Assembly (NCBI GenBank): GCA_918026815.1
Contig: CAKJVC010000060.1
Coordinates: forward strand, 17,901-81,900
From: Chalara sp. BL73
Taxonomy: Eukaryota > Ascomycota > Leotiomycetes > Helotiales
Length of the DNA stretch: 64,000 nt
Direction: 5' to 3'
The notes beneath the pieces are model-generated. The model had not been told where the DNA came from. It saw only the letters and a program-made list of their open reading frames with translations, and did no database searches. Of this stretch, positions 46,254 to 55,982 are shown one piece after another. The position numbers and the translations under genes are program-made. Position 1 is the first letter of the stretch. Every line of letters begins with the position of its first letter.

Positions 46254-48015
46254 TCATCTCACCTTTACTTCTTTCATCAATGACGAGAGAGCGTGCACCG
46301 CAGCCTCAGGACTTTCAATCCATTCCATGTCTCGGAACTTGGTTCCAAAGAAAGATTCGACCCGTGGAAATTTGCGGTCTCCAGCCTTCGACATTGTTTT
46401 GAATGCGCTCTGCATATGAGATTTGCGCTTCAAGTTACTCTCCTCACTCAATCTCCCCAATGAAGTGAGCACTAACTCATCGAGATATATCAGCAACCCC
46501 GCCATACCAGCAGCAATTGCGGTGGCGATCGAGCTTCCAGAGTGATATTTGGGAGCACCATTGACACCAGAGAAGAAAGGAATGTTATCGCCAGGGAAAA
46601 GGAAGTCAGTGTCTGCATCTGGTACCCAGGGGCATCTCTCTCCTGTTCCTGTGGCGGCTCCAATTCGGATACACGTCCCCCACTTGCCTGGGTAACAGCT
46701 TTCTTTCGAGCTGCTTCCCTGATCAGCCGTTGAGCAGAGCATAACGATACTCTTGTCGTGGGCGGCTTGGATTGCTTTCTTCAGCTCCAGCATATCACCT
46801 GTGGAATCGTCGAGGTCTGTTTCGATAGTCCAGCTCATAGATATCACATCCACACCGCGATCGACAGCCCAATTGACTGCCTGTATTAAGTATCAGAAAT
46901 CCTTCAAACGTGGGTGATTTGACAAAGATATTTACCTCTGCTGCTGACCTTGCAGCGAAGTGCCTGCTTCCACGAGCTGAGTACCTCTCCTCAAGTCTCG
47001 CGATATACAATTGTGACTTCGGACACATATTGCATATCATCGTTGCCATCATTGAGCCATGGCCGTTGGTATTAGAAGATACAAAGTACGCCTCCATTAA
47101 ATCTCTGGAGTTGGGGTATGGACAGAACGAGATACCTGCGGCGATCTTGCCGCTTAAGATATCTAGGTCTGCATCAACACCGTTGTCAATGACTGCGAAT
47201 TTGATGGGCTTAGTCTCATCATTGGGAATGTTTTAAACGAAATGTGCAAATTCTTCCATGCAACTGATCCATGGATTGTCGCTACAACAAGACATTAGTT
47301 TCACATTTGATAATGGAATCAATTGGCCGACTCACAACTGTATCATGTCTTGCTTGAATGCAGAACCGTAGCTGCTAGCTGTTTCATCACGATAATCCCG
47401 TACTTTAATGAGCTTCCCGTGAATATTGGCATGCGCTCTTAAGGTCTCCGCAAAAATTTGAGCGTATTTCTTTGCGCGGGATGGATTCTCAAGACCCTAA
47501 GATGCGTCATTATGATCACTCGTCTAGGAACATAACTCTGCACATACTATCCGAACATAGAGATTTACTGTTTCAAGCTAGCAAGTTTGACTCCGTCAGG
47601 TCAAAGTGATCTTGGATCATAGGGCGAAACTTACATGCGGAAATTTGTCAACATTTCTCAATCCCTCCGAGCTATACCAGCCAAGGAGGACGGAGTTATT
47701 GCCTGACGAGTACAACGAAATTTCTTTGACTTTCTTGGTAGTGTTTGAGATGACCTCGCTGCAAAGATCAATTTTCTTCCAGTCCCATACCTCAACATCG
47801 AAGCCTTCCAGTGCTTGCTCAATTGCTTCATCGGTATGAGACACCTCATCATTATCGACGACGATCAGCCTCAGAATTTTCCGTACGCCATTGTCCCGCA
47901 GCCATTGGAACACCTCAACAAGGTCCGTTAATCCTTTAGCCTGAGAGCGCTCACGATACTTGCTGATTACTCCATTAGAAAAGTGATAGAACAAAAGAAA
48001 GCTGTGGGAGAACAC
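46254..48015 (-). pseudogene. Subtilisin-domain (peptidase S8) protein with premature stop
   Basis: The C-terminal subtilase domain has a full triad: Asp in AVIDNGVD (about 47,185), His in NGHGSMMATM (about 47,060) and Ser in HSGSSIATAIAAGMAG (about 46,530). Upstream, exons read as the domain that precedes S8 peptidases in many fungal NLR-like or ankyrin proteins (LRDNGVRKILRLIVVDNDE, then FDVEVWDWKKIDLC). In the exon before the Asp motif the frame reads EEFAHFV, stop, NIPNDE. The TAA at 47,233-47,235 sits where a Gln codon would be expected and is a single C-to-T change from CAA. The N-terminus begins abruptly at 48,015, 26 bp from a tandem repeat, so the usual N-terminal part is probably lost. 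Called a pseudogene. Confidence 0.72.
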
Positions 48016-48040
48016 ACGAGAGACGATCTTCTCGTAGCCA

Positions 48041-48155
48041 TTTTGGTGCCTCTACATAAGGCGGGGTGCCCATTGACGTCTTTGGGCAGTCCGTTTTGGG
48101 CCTCTACATAAGGCGGGGTGCCCATTGACGTCTTTGGGCAGTCCGTTTTGGGCCT
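48041..48155. repeat. 52-bp tandem repeat, about 2.2 copies
   Basis: The unit containing CTACATAAGGCGGGGTGCCC and TTGACGTCTTTGGGCAG occurs twice, 52 bp apart, nearly identical, followed by a partial third start (TTTTGGGCCT). It marks the border between mixed-composition chromosome-arm sequence on the left and the AT-rich helicase relic on the right. Confidence 0.88.
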
Positions 48156-48359
48156 AGCTCGCTAAAATAGAGTTAGCGAGTCCGTCAATAGGCACGTCAA
48201 TAGGCGGTGTGAAAACTTAAATTTACTCACTTCATATAATATGAAATATCTGAAATTACGCTTTAATCAACTTCAATAAGCATTTGTTACGTGCTAAACT
48301 ATTCTAATGTGCAACAAAAAAAGTAATGTATAAGAGTACTTATCGGGTTTAGAGTCGCT

Positions 48360-49339
48360 TGAAGTTAAATCAGGCCGAAGTTCAGGCAGAAACTAGCAAC
48401 ATAAACGACTTTGAGTACAATTCGGACTACTAAGTGTTGTTTTGCAAAAAGCATAAAACAAGTATTAAAAAGCTTGAGAGGCATTTAAAAGATGCTTATG
48501 GATTAAGAACAAAAAAAGAGCGACAGTCGATTTTAGACCAGTATGCTTCGCTAGTTAGGCTGGACTTTAAAGATGTTCGACTACTATTATATAATTGCGC
48601 TCCGTTTAGCGCACTAGAAGAGCCATTAAAAGGTTGGTAGTGTTTTAATTCTAGCTGTGGTCACATATCCGTTAATTACAAGTCTATACGTAGACATTGC
48701 AATAAAAAGCATAATTGGCAAGTAACAAAAGCCGAGCTAACTTATTGGACCAGAGTTAAAGTACAAACGTTTTTTAGCGTTGGATTTTAGCGATACTTTA
48801 TCGTAGCTAGCGAAAAAAGCCAAAAAAAAGCAGAATTGAAAGAAAATAACGAAAATACACTGCTACGAAATCAGCTGCACCGGGAATTCGATAACGCAAA
48901 CGAGCAGAACCGGAAAAGATTCGAGATTGCAAACTTAAAAACCGAAAAAAGTAACAATACTGGTTAGTGGAGCTTTGTGCAATAGCGACTACATTTCGGC
49001 AGCCGCAATATTAAACGTATTGTTTATACAAGTAAGTTACCCGACCGAAAAAATAAGCAATTGCAACGTGCTAGCGATATTGTTGGTTTAATGATTAAGC
49101 AGGCAGTCGAAAAGTTAAGTAGCTTACACGACAACACTCCGTATTAGTTACGAACAGCGAATTCGACCGAGCGAGTAGAAAACCGTTCTATAGTGCGTTT
49201 GCAAAATGAAAATAGTTTAAATCGTTATATTGCTTATTTTCGGCGATTTGCGTGCTATTTGTTGCGTGTGTACGTAACGCAGAAAAAGAGAGAAATGCGT
49301 GAAAGCAGCGAATCCGACAGCGAGGGCGAAGAATCGATA
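48360..49339 (+). pseudogene. Telomere-linked RecQ-type helicase relic, N-terminal zinc-finger part
   Basis: Reads across stops as the N-terminal region of fungal telomere-linked helicases: a CKKH...RHL finger (in the 48,434-48,640 frame), then CFNSSCGH...RRHC (about 48,640-48,710), then a Lys/Glu-rich coiled region. The stops are TAG or TAA at places where Gln is expected, and the composition is AT-rich, consistent with RIP. The frame is cut at 49,339 by insertion of the LTR retrotransposon after the motif CGATA. Confidence 0.7.
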
Positions 49340-49627
49340 TGTCACGGCCCTGGCCCTATCTCGAGCTTGGCGCCAAGCACTGCAGAGCTCGGTAGAGCTT
49401 GGCCCCTGTTACCACAGGGCTCGGCACCTCAGAGCTTGGCAGCCAACGCTACAGGGCTCGCTTACACTGGCCCCTGGCCAGCATCCTGTATATAAAGCAC
49501 TGCTCTCCTTCCCTTCTTCCGCCTGTAGTTTGTTCTCTTAGTTATAACAATTGATAGTTGTTCACACCTTTGCATCCTTCTACTTAGATCCACGGATCGA
49601 GATCCCTGTGCAGCTTGAGTTGTTACA
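49340..49627 (+). repeat. 5' LTR
   Basis: Starts TGTCACGGCC, ends GTTGTTACA. A TATATAAAG at 49,489-49,497 is a likely TATA box of the element's promoter. The upstream part contains short repeats around GAGCTTGG and GGGCTCGG. Confidence 0.96.
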
Positions 49628-49875
49628 TTAGAACAAACTCTACAAACCTTCCGGGGACGGAGCTTAATAATATCCCTTCCTTTTGTATTGAATCAAGACC
49701 GTGAAGACCATTCCACGACGCCACAGACGAGGTCTGTGAAGATATAGGCCAGAGTCAAAGCCTGTATACACCAACTCCAGCTCCCAGCACATACTGGTCG
49801 AGCCGCTCCTCCTAATTAGTCGAGTTGAGCTATTACTACTACTTCTCTTTATTTTCGAATTCACTTTACAGCAAT

Positions 49876-51209
49876 ATGCCCACGACAAAAAAGAAGCTCG
49901 TCGAGAAAGGACAAGAAACGCCCTTCAGACCCCCTTCGACAGAAGGTACTCCTTTGGTTCAACTAGGCGACCGTACTACCCCTGAAGCAACGAGTCAGAC
50001 ACAGTCGTCAGCTGCTACTTCTGAGGAAATGAGCCGGTCGTCAGCTAGCAAGGAACCTGAACGAGACGTACGCAATCAATTGAATCAGCAAGTGGCTGAT
50101 ATTTTAGGGACCCCTGTTCAGCTTTCAGACAGCCAGTTTCGTGCGTTGCTAGAACGGTTAGCGGCCACGGGACCAAGCAACTTAGTCCCTTCAGTGGAGA
50201 AACCTTCGACTCCTCGATCACTTCGGAAACAAGGAAATGACCCAGACGCGTCACCATCAGACAGCTCATCTTCTGATAGCAACCATAGGCCTAAGTCTAG
50301 TAAGCGGCATAAGTCTCGGCTATACTCAAAAAGCTTTCTCCGAAGCACCGAGACCCAGACTCCTTAGACGACGGTACTTCGCCTACGTACATTGCTTGGA
50401 AATCCTTATTACGAGGAAAGCTTAGAGCAAATGCGGACTGGTGGCCTACGGAACAAGAGCGGATCGATTACGTGTTCGGCTGTACTACAGGTGAAGCACA
50501 GCGTCATCTTTCGCCTCGGTATGACGAAGATAGCTTGGAACCTTGGCTTTCTGTCGACGAAATGCTAGCTTACTTGGACACAATCTTTCGGAACCATTTT
50601 GAAGCCGAAGAAGCCGAAAACCAGTTTTACGCCTTGAAACAACAAGCTGCACAAGACTTCAATGATTTCCATACCGAGTTTGCTCGCTTAGCTGCCGTAG
50701 GGCGAGTTCCTTCCTCGACCTGGAGAAGCCATTTGTGGAGAAAGCTAAATAGAGAATTCCAGAACCGACTTTTGGCTACACACCATCAGCACTCTACGTA
50801 CCAAAAACTAGTACACGAATGTCAACGGCTAAGTATCGACTTGCAGGAATTCTATCGACAATTTCCTTCTACACCAGTTCGTCAAGCTAGGCCAAATGCT
50901 GTTTCGGCTCCTAAACGTCAAGGACTCTTTCCGGCTCCGAAAGCTTACCGAGCCTTTTCGCCAGCACTTCAGCGTGCTACTCCAGGCCCAGCTACAGGCC
51001 GTGACAGCACGGCCAGCCCGGCTCGTAGCCCAGCTCCGGACTATTCTCAAAGCACTTGCTTCAAATGCGGTGAAAAAGGGCATTTTGCAAGCTTTTGCTT
51101 AAATTCTCAAGCAACACCTAGAATTCAAGAGATTGAGCAAGAAAACGCTTCAGGTGATGAAGCACAAGATGAAGCCGACGCAGAGAAGTCGGAAAACGAA
51201 CAGCCCTAA
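49876..51209 (+). CDS. gag of the Ty3/gypsy element (one frameshift)
   Basis: Capsid/nucleocapsid polyprotein. A Ser/Thr/Gln-rich N-terminus (49,876 to about 50,330) is followed by the capsid domain (ERIDYVFGCTTGEAQRHL, then a W-rich region) and the zinc knuckle CFKCGEKGHFASFC at about 51,058, with an acidic tail ending at 51,209. The first part runs into TAG at 50,365, while the capsid domain continues in another frame. The switch lies near the five-A run at 50,328-50,332, where one fewer base is present than the continuous frame needs. Gag of this clade is normally one frame, so a single-base deletion is more likely than programmed frameshifting. Confidence 0.88.
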
Positions 51210-51235
51210 GCCAAGGCTCCTTTCTTAGGGCTCAC

Positions 51236-54200
51236 GTGTTCGATCTTCAACAGATCGATCTAAGTTCACTAATGGCCGGCAATTCTTTTACTGTAGCATG
51301 CACTCTTCACAAAAACGGGATTGCAGTGCAGGCCAGAGCTTTAGGTGATACCGGAGCTAGTGGTTATGTTTTTATTGACACTCGTTTTGCATTAGACCTT
51401 TGCCGCATTCTCGGGTTGAAGCCTAAACGGCTTCCTCATTCTATCTATCCGAAAGGATACGATGGTAAAAAAGGATCCCCTATCTCTCAGTACCTTTTGT
51501 TCAATATTGAGATTGATGGCCGCCGGATCTACAACTTTCCTTTACTTATTTTAGAGCTGGGCTCTCATGACATGATTCTCGGACGCAACTTCTTTGATTA
51601 TTTTCGGATTTTAATTGATGTTCATTATCGACAGCTACGGTGGCCTCCAGAGTTTCCACCAGCACACACCTATTCCAGGACTATAGCTACTTACTTAAGG
51701 GACAATATCCGACCTCAGCAAGTTCAAATACAATACCAGCAGGACATGCTACGCCGAGACAAAGCAATCGCTAGAAACGACAAAAGACGCCTGGACGGCA
51801 TTCAGATCAAAGCCCTGACAGTAAGCCTAGCTCAGGCTCTACCAGCGAGGGACTGTTTGCACGTTCAGGCCGTACAGGCTGTTCAGCAGCCAGCCGTACA
51901 GGCTGTTCAGCAGCCGGTCGTTCAGGCCATACAGTCAGCTGTTCAAGCTGTTCAGGCGGTTCATACTGTTCGAGAAGCTACAGCTAGCCAGAAGCTCGTC
52001 CCCCAGAAATCGAGCTTTGCTACAGCTAGCCAGAAGCTCGTGCCCCAGAAATCGAGCTTTGCTACAGCCAGCCGGAAGCTCACCCGAGCTAGCGCTTACG
52101 GGCCAACCTGGGCTCGAGAAACCAGCAAAAGCCTGAAAGTCATGGCTAGTGAGCTTTCTCGCCCTTACGACTACCAGCCTGAGGCCAAGCCAGAACTTCA
52201 GCCAGGAGGCTTCGCTAAAGCAGGGGGAAATAGCCGGCCTGACAGCCGGCCTGGCCAGCGTGCACACCTAGATATCAAAATGATTTCCAGTAACGGGTTT
52301 ATGCTAAACGCTCGGCAACAAGGAATCGAGCTATTTTCAATCACGTTAGACGGCCTAGACCGGATGATTGAAGATCGGAAGCAAGAACAGCAGCCTGTTG
52401 AGCTAGAAGAATCTTTGCAAAACCAAATTCCGAGCACTTACCATAGTCGCTTAGCTTTTTTCTCGAAGCAAGAATCAGACACTTTAGCTCCACACCGAAG
52501 CATCGACCACAAAATCGAGCTTACGGGAGACAATACTCTAGGGTTTTGCCATTTGAACAAGCACTCAATCGAAGAGCTTGAAACTATGCGAGACTACTTG
52601 ACAGCTAATTTGAGAAAAGGCTTTGTTGTTACTAGCAAAGCTCCTTTTGCATCACCTGTCTTGTTTGCGCGGAAGTCGGACGGCTCACTTCGTTTTTGTG
52701 TCGACTACCGGAAACTGAATTCGTTAACCAAGAAAAACCGGTATCCTTTGCCGTTGATTGACGAAACGCTAGCTAGGCTAAGCAAAGCCAAAGTCTTTAC
52801 AAAGCTAGATATCCGTCAGGCATTCCATCGGATCCGGATTTCTCCAGAATCTGAAGAACTTACAGCATTCCGCACTCGCTATGGCTTGTTTCAGTACAAA
52901 GTTTTACCTTTTGGCCTTACTAATGGGCCGGCAACGTTTCAAAGCTACATTAACGACACTCTTCGAGATCTGTTAGATGTGATTTGTACAGCATATCTTG
53001 ATGATATTCTTATTTACTCTGAAAACGAGCTACAGCACGAAGCACACGTGAAGCAAGTAATCGACAGATTGCAAGCTGCCGGCTTACAAGCCGATATCAA
53101 AAAGTGTGAATTCAGTGTAAAGCGGACAAAGTACTTAGGATTCATTGTTTCGACTGACGGCATCCAAGTAGATCCAGACAAAATACGAGTAATTGCAGAC
53201 TGGGAACCTCCGAAGACAGTTAAAGGAGTTCAATCTTTTCTAGGTTTTTGCAATTTCTACAGAAGGTTTATTCGAAGCTACAGCCAGATTGCGGCACCGC
53301 TAACTCAGTTGACTCGTGCTGACTACGAGTTTGTTTTCGACAACAAGTGTACTCAAGCATTCGACAAGCTCAAAGCTATGCTAATAAGTGCTCCTTTGCT
53401 GGCTCACTACGATTTAGACAGTCAGTGCATGCTGGAGACGGACGCTTCGGACACTGTAGTAGCAGCTGTGTTTTCTCAAAAAGGCCTTGACGGTGAATGG
53501 CATCCTGTAGGGTATTTCTCTAAAACTATGGCTCCCGCGGAAACCAATTACCCAATTCACGACAAAGAAATGCTAGCTATTGTTAAAGCGTTGCAATATT
53601 GGCGTGCCGAGCTCGAAGGCACCAAAAATCACATTGAGGTAATTACAGACCACAAAGCTTTAGAATACTTCATGTCGAGCAAGCTGCTATCAGCTAGACA
53701 AGCCCGTTGGGCTGAGATTCTTTCTCGGTACCATTTCAAAATATCTTACAAGCCCGGCAAGCACAACAAAGCCGACCCGTTGACACGACAAGACCAGACA
53801 AAAGGCTTGGACCAAGCAAAGCGAGAGAACCGAGATCAGGCTCTTTTATCCCCAGCACAGCTTGATCCTCAGATCCTTCAAGAACTCGACATGAGCCCGG
53901 TGCCAGGCACTGCAAAGCTCGATATGAGCTCAGCGCCAGGCACTGCAAAGCTCGACACGAGCTCAGCGTTAAGCACTGCAGAGCTCGAAGTGAACCGGGT
54001 AGCTTTGTCGTTGTCGCCAATTGAGGAACAGCTCGACTTGATCGACGAAATCCTGCAGGCCAACCGAACTGCTCAAGACTTAGACCTTGCAAGAAAACTA
54101 GGTCAAGAAAGCAAAGGAGGCTACAGCTTAGAAAACGGGTTGCTAAAGAAAGAAAGCCGGCTTGTAGTAGCCGAATCAGTACGGACTGCTTTGATTACAG

Positions 54201-55561
54201 CATCACACTGTAGCTTAGCTACAGCTCACCCAGGCCAAGACAAGACAAAAAAGCTGATTAAAGAACGGTACTACTGGCTCGGAATGGATGACGATATTGA
54301 GCGTTTTGTAAGCAATTGTCACGCTTGCCGTAGGTCTAAAGTCCCTAGAGACAAGACTCCAGGGCTGTTGCACTCACTGCCAATACCGGACCGCCCTTGG
54401 CAGCATATATCAGTTGATTTCAAAGACATGCCTCTCGACAAAAAAGGCATGAATATGGTATGCGTGTTTATAGACAGGCTCGGCAAACGCCCTATTTCGA
54501 TCCCTTGCAACAAAACAGTCGACGCTAGAACTATGGCTCAGCTGTATTTAGTGCATGTCCATAAGTACTATGGTCCTGCTACAACTATCGTGTCGGATCG
54601 AGGACCTCAGTTTATTTCCGCGTTTTGGGATGAGTTTTGCCGGCTTTTAGGCACAAAGCTTAAGCTTTCGACAGCATACCACCCTCAGACAGACGGTCAG
54701 ACTGAAAACGCAAATCAATGGATCGATCAACGCCTTCGTCCCTTTGCCAATGCTTTTCAAGATAACTGGTCTACTTTGATTCATGCGATAGACTACGCAG
54801 CAGCTAGTTTGCCACATCACTCAACAGGCTTGTCATCTTTCATGGTCGAACTAGGGTATCAACCTCGAATGGACATAGACTGGGTTCGCCCTAAAGACTT
54901 TGTTCCGGTTTCACAACATGTCAAAGAAGCTCGCAAAGACGCTCGAGCTCATATTGAAAGGATTCACAAAGCTTGGGAATGGGCTAAAACCGCAATGGCC
55001 AAAGCCCAAAAGCAACAAGCAATACAGGCCAACAAGCACCGACGACCAGTTGACTTTAAGGTCAAGGATAAAGTATGGGTTTCGACAAAAAACTGGACCA
55101 GCGAACGGCCAAGCCGAAAGCTAGGCTACCAGAATGAAGGCCCATATGAAATCACTGAGCAAGTAGGTCACTCGTACCGCCTAAAGCTTCCAGAAGGCAA
55201 TCAGCTCCGCAACGTTTTTGCACCGGAACTCCTGCGGAAAGACCCTGGCGACCCGCTACCAGGCCAGCATCAAGAGCCTCCAGTACCTGTAGTTTACAAC
55301 CAACAACCGGAATGGGAAATCGAGCAAGTTCTGCAAAGCCGAAAGTACCGCCGAAGGCTTCAGTACCAGGTCAAATGGGTAGGCATAGATTACGACCCTG
55401 TATTTTATGATGCCGAAGGATTTAAAGGGGCGCCATACAAGCTAAAGGCTTTCCACGACGAGTACCCTAAAGCAAAAGGTCCTCCGGCAAACCTACAATA
55501 CTGGCTTGATTGCTACTTGCAGGGCAAGGAACCAGCTGATCGCCTGAATGACAATGGGTAA
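51236..55561 (+). CDS. pol polyprotein (PR-RT-RNaseH-IN-chromodomain)
   Basis: One open frame of 1,441 codons. Protease has DTGASG (residue about 38). A long linker follows, with AVQAVQQP-type and ATASQKLVPQKSSF-type tandem repeats (51,860-52,080). The reverse transcriptase has VDYRKLN, LPFGLTNGP and AYLDDILIYS; RNase H has ETDASD; integrase has the His-His-Cys-Cys finger (HCSLATAHPGQ ... CHACRRSK), VDF, SDRGPQF and a later conserved Glu. The C-terminus from WEIEQVLQSRKYRRRLQYQ is a chromodomain, thought to guide insertion into heterochromatin. The linker between RNase H and integrase has three imperfect 33-base repeats that resemble the element's own LTR (see findings). All catalytic residues expected for activity are present. 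Confidence 0.96.
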   Translation: MFDLQQIDLSSLMAGNSFTVACTLHKNGIAVQARALGDTGASGYVFIDTRFALDLCRILGLKPKRLPHSIYPKGYDGKKGSPISQYLLFNIEIDGRRIYNFPLLILELGSHDMILGRNFFDYFRILIDVHYRQLRWPPEFPPAHTYSRTIATYLRDNIRPQQVQIQYQQDMLRRDKAIARNDKRRLDGIQIKALTVSLAQALPARDCLHVQAVQAVQQPAVQAVQQPVVQAIQSAVQAVQAVHTVREATASQKLVPQKSSFATASQKLVPQKSSFATASRKLTRASAYGPTWARETSKSLKVMASELSRPYDYQPEAKPELQPGGFAKAGGNSRPDSRPGQRAHLDIKMISSNGFMLNARQQGIELFSITLDGLDRMIEDRKQEQQPVELEESLQNQIPSTYHSRLAFFSKQESDTLAPHRSIDHKIELTGDNTLGFCHLNKHSIEELETMRDYLTANLRKGFVVTSKAPFASPVLFARKSDGSLRFCVDYRKLNSLTKKNRYPLPLIDETLARLSKAKVFTKLDIRQAFHRIRISPESEELTAFRTRYGLFQYKVLPFGLTNGPATFQSYINDTLRDLLDVICTAYLDDILIYSENELQHEAHVKQVIDRLQAAGLQADIKKCEFSVKRTKYLGFIVSTDGIQVDPDKIRVIADWEPPKTVKGVQSFLGFCNFYRRFIRSYSQIAAPLTQLTRADYEFVFDNKCTQAFDKLKAMLISAPLLAHYDLDSQCMLETDASDTVVAAVFSQKGLDGEWHPVGYFSKTMAPAETNYPIHDKEMLAIVKALQYWRAELEGTKNHIEVITDHKALEYFMSSKLLSARQARWAEILSRYHFKISYKPGKHNKADPLTRQDQTKGLDQAKRENRDQALLSPAQLDPQILQELDMSPVPGTAKLDMSSAPGTAKLDTSSALSTAELEVNRVALSLSPIEEQLDLIDEILQANRTAQDLDLARKLGQESKGGYSLENGLLKKESRLVVAESVRTALITASHCSLATAHPGQDKTKKLIKERYYWLGMDDDIERFVSNCHACRRSKVPRDKTPGLLHSLPIPDRPWQHISVDFKDMPLDKKGMNMVCVFIDRLGKRPISIPCNKTVDARTMAQLYLVHVHKYYGPATTIVSDRGPQFISAFWDEFCRLLGTKLKLSTAYHPQTDGQTENANQWIDQRLRPFANAFQDNWSTLIHAIDYAAASLPHHSTGLSSFMVELGYQPRMDIDWVRPKDFVPVSQHVKEARKDARAHIERIHKAWEWAKTAMAKAQKQQAIQANKHRRPVDFKVKDKVWVSTKNWTSERPSRKLGYQNEGPYEITEQVGHSYRLKLPEGNQLRNVFAPELLRKDPGDPLPGQHQEPPVPVVYNQQPEWEIEQVLQSRKYRRRLQYQVKWVGIDYDPVFYDAEGFKGAPYKLKAFHDEYPKAKGPPANLQYWLDCYLQGKEPADRLNDNG

Positions 55562-55587
55562 AGCATGCTACGGAAGCCGGGAAAGTG

Positions 55588-55636
55588 GATTTTTGATTTT
55601 TGATTTTTGATTTTTGATTTTTGATTTTTGATTTTT
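55588..55636 (+). repeat. (GATTTTT)n microsatellite before the polypurine tract
   Basis: Seven copies of GATTTTT in the untranslated region between the pol stop and the 3' LTR. Such runs vary between copies and would help tell insertions of this family apart. Confidence 0.95.
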
Positions 55637-55694
55637 ACATTCCATTCTTGATCCGCCGTAGCTTGAGGGCAAGCTACACTGGAGGGGGGGGTAA

Positions 55695-55982
55695 TGTCAC
55701 GGCCCTGGCCCTATCTCGAGCTTGGCGCCAAGCACTGCAGAGCTCGGTAGAGCTTGGCCCCTGTTACCACAGGGCTCGGCACCTCAGAGCTTGGCAGCCA
55801 ACGCTACAGGGCTCGCTTACACTGGCCCCTGGCCAGCATCCTGTATATAAAGCACTGCTCTCCTTCCCTTCTTCCGCCTGTAGTTTGTTCTCTTAGTTAT
55901 AACAATTGATAGTTGTTCACACCTTTGCATCCTTCTACTTAGATCCACGGATCGAGATCCCTGTGCAGCTTGAGTTGTTACA
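55695..55982 (+). repeat. 3' LTR
   Basis: Same 288-bp length as the 5' LTR, and I found no difference on reading the two. It is preceded by a polypurine tract at about 55,680-55,691 and followed by the target duplication CGATA. Confidence 0.96.

Larger units (their letters stand above)
49340..55982 (+). mobile_element. Full-length Ty3/gypsy chromodomain retrotransposon (chromovirus)
   Basis: 6,643 bp with two 288-bp LTRs that I could not distinguish, and the 5-bp target duplication CGATA on both sides. gag and pol lie in different frames. The pol product has protease, reverse transcriptase, RNase H, integrase and a C-terminal chromodomain-like region, the order of the chromovirus clade of Ty3/gypsy. 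A polypurine tract (GGAGGGGGGGG) lies just before the 3' LTR. The element interrupts the helicase relic but has normal GC content and an intact pol, so it arrived after the relic decayed and has not itself been through heavy RIP. One base is missing in gag. Confidence 0.97.

Noticed and set aside
50320..50370. Programmed frameshift in gag
   Set aside because: The break lies in the middle of Gag rather than at the gag-pol border, and no slippery site with a downstream structure was seen; a base deletion is simpler.
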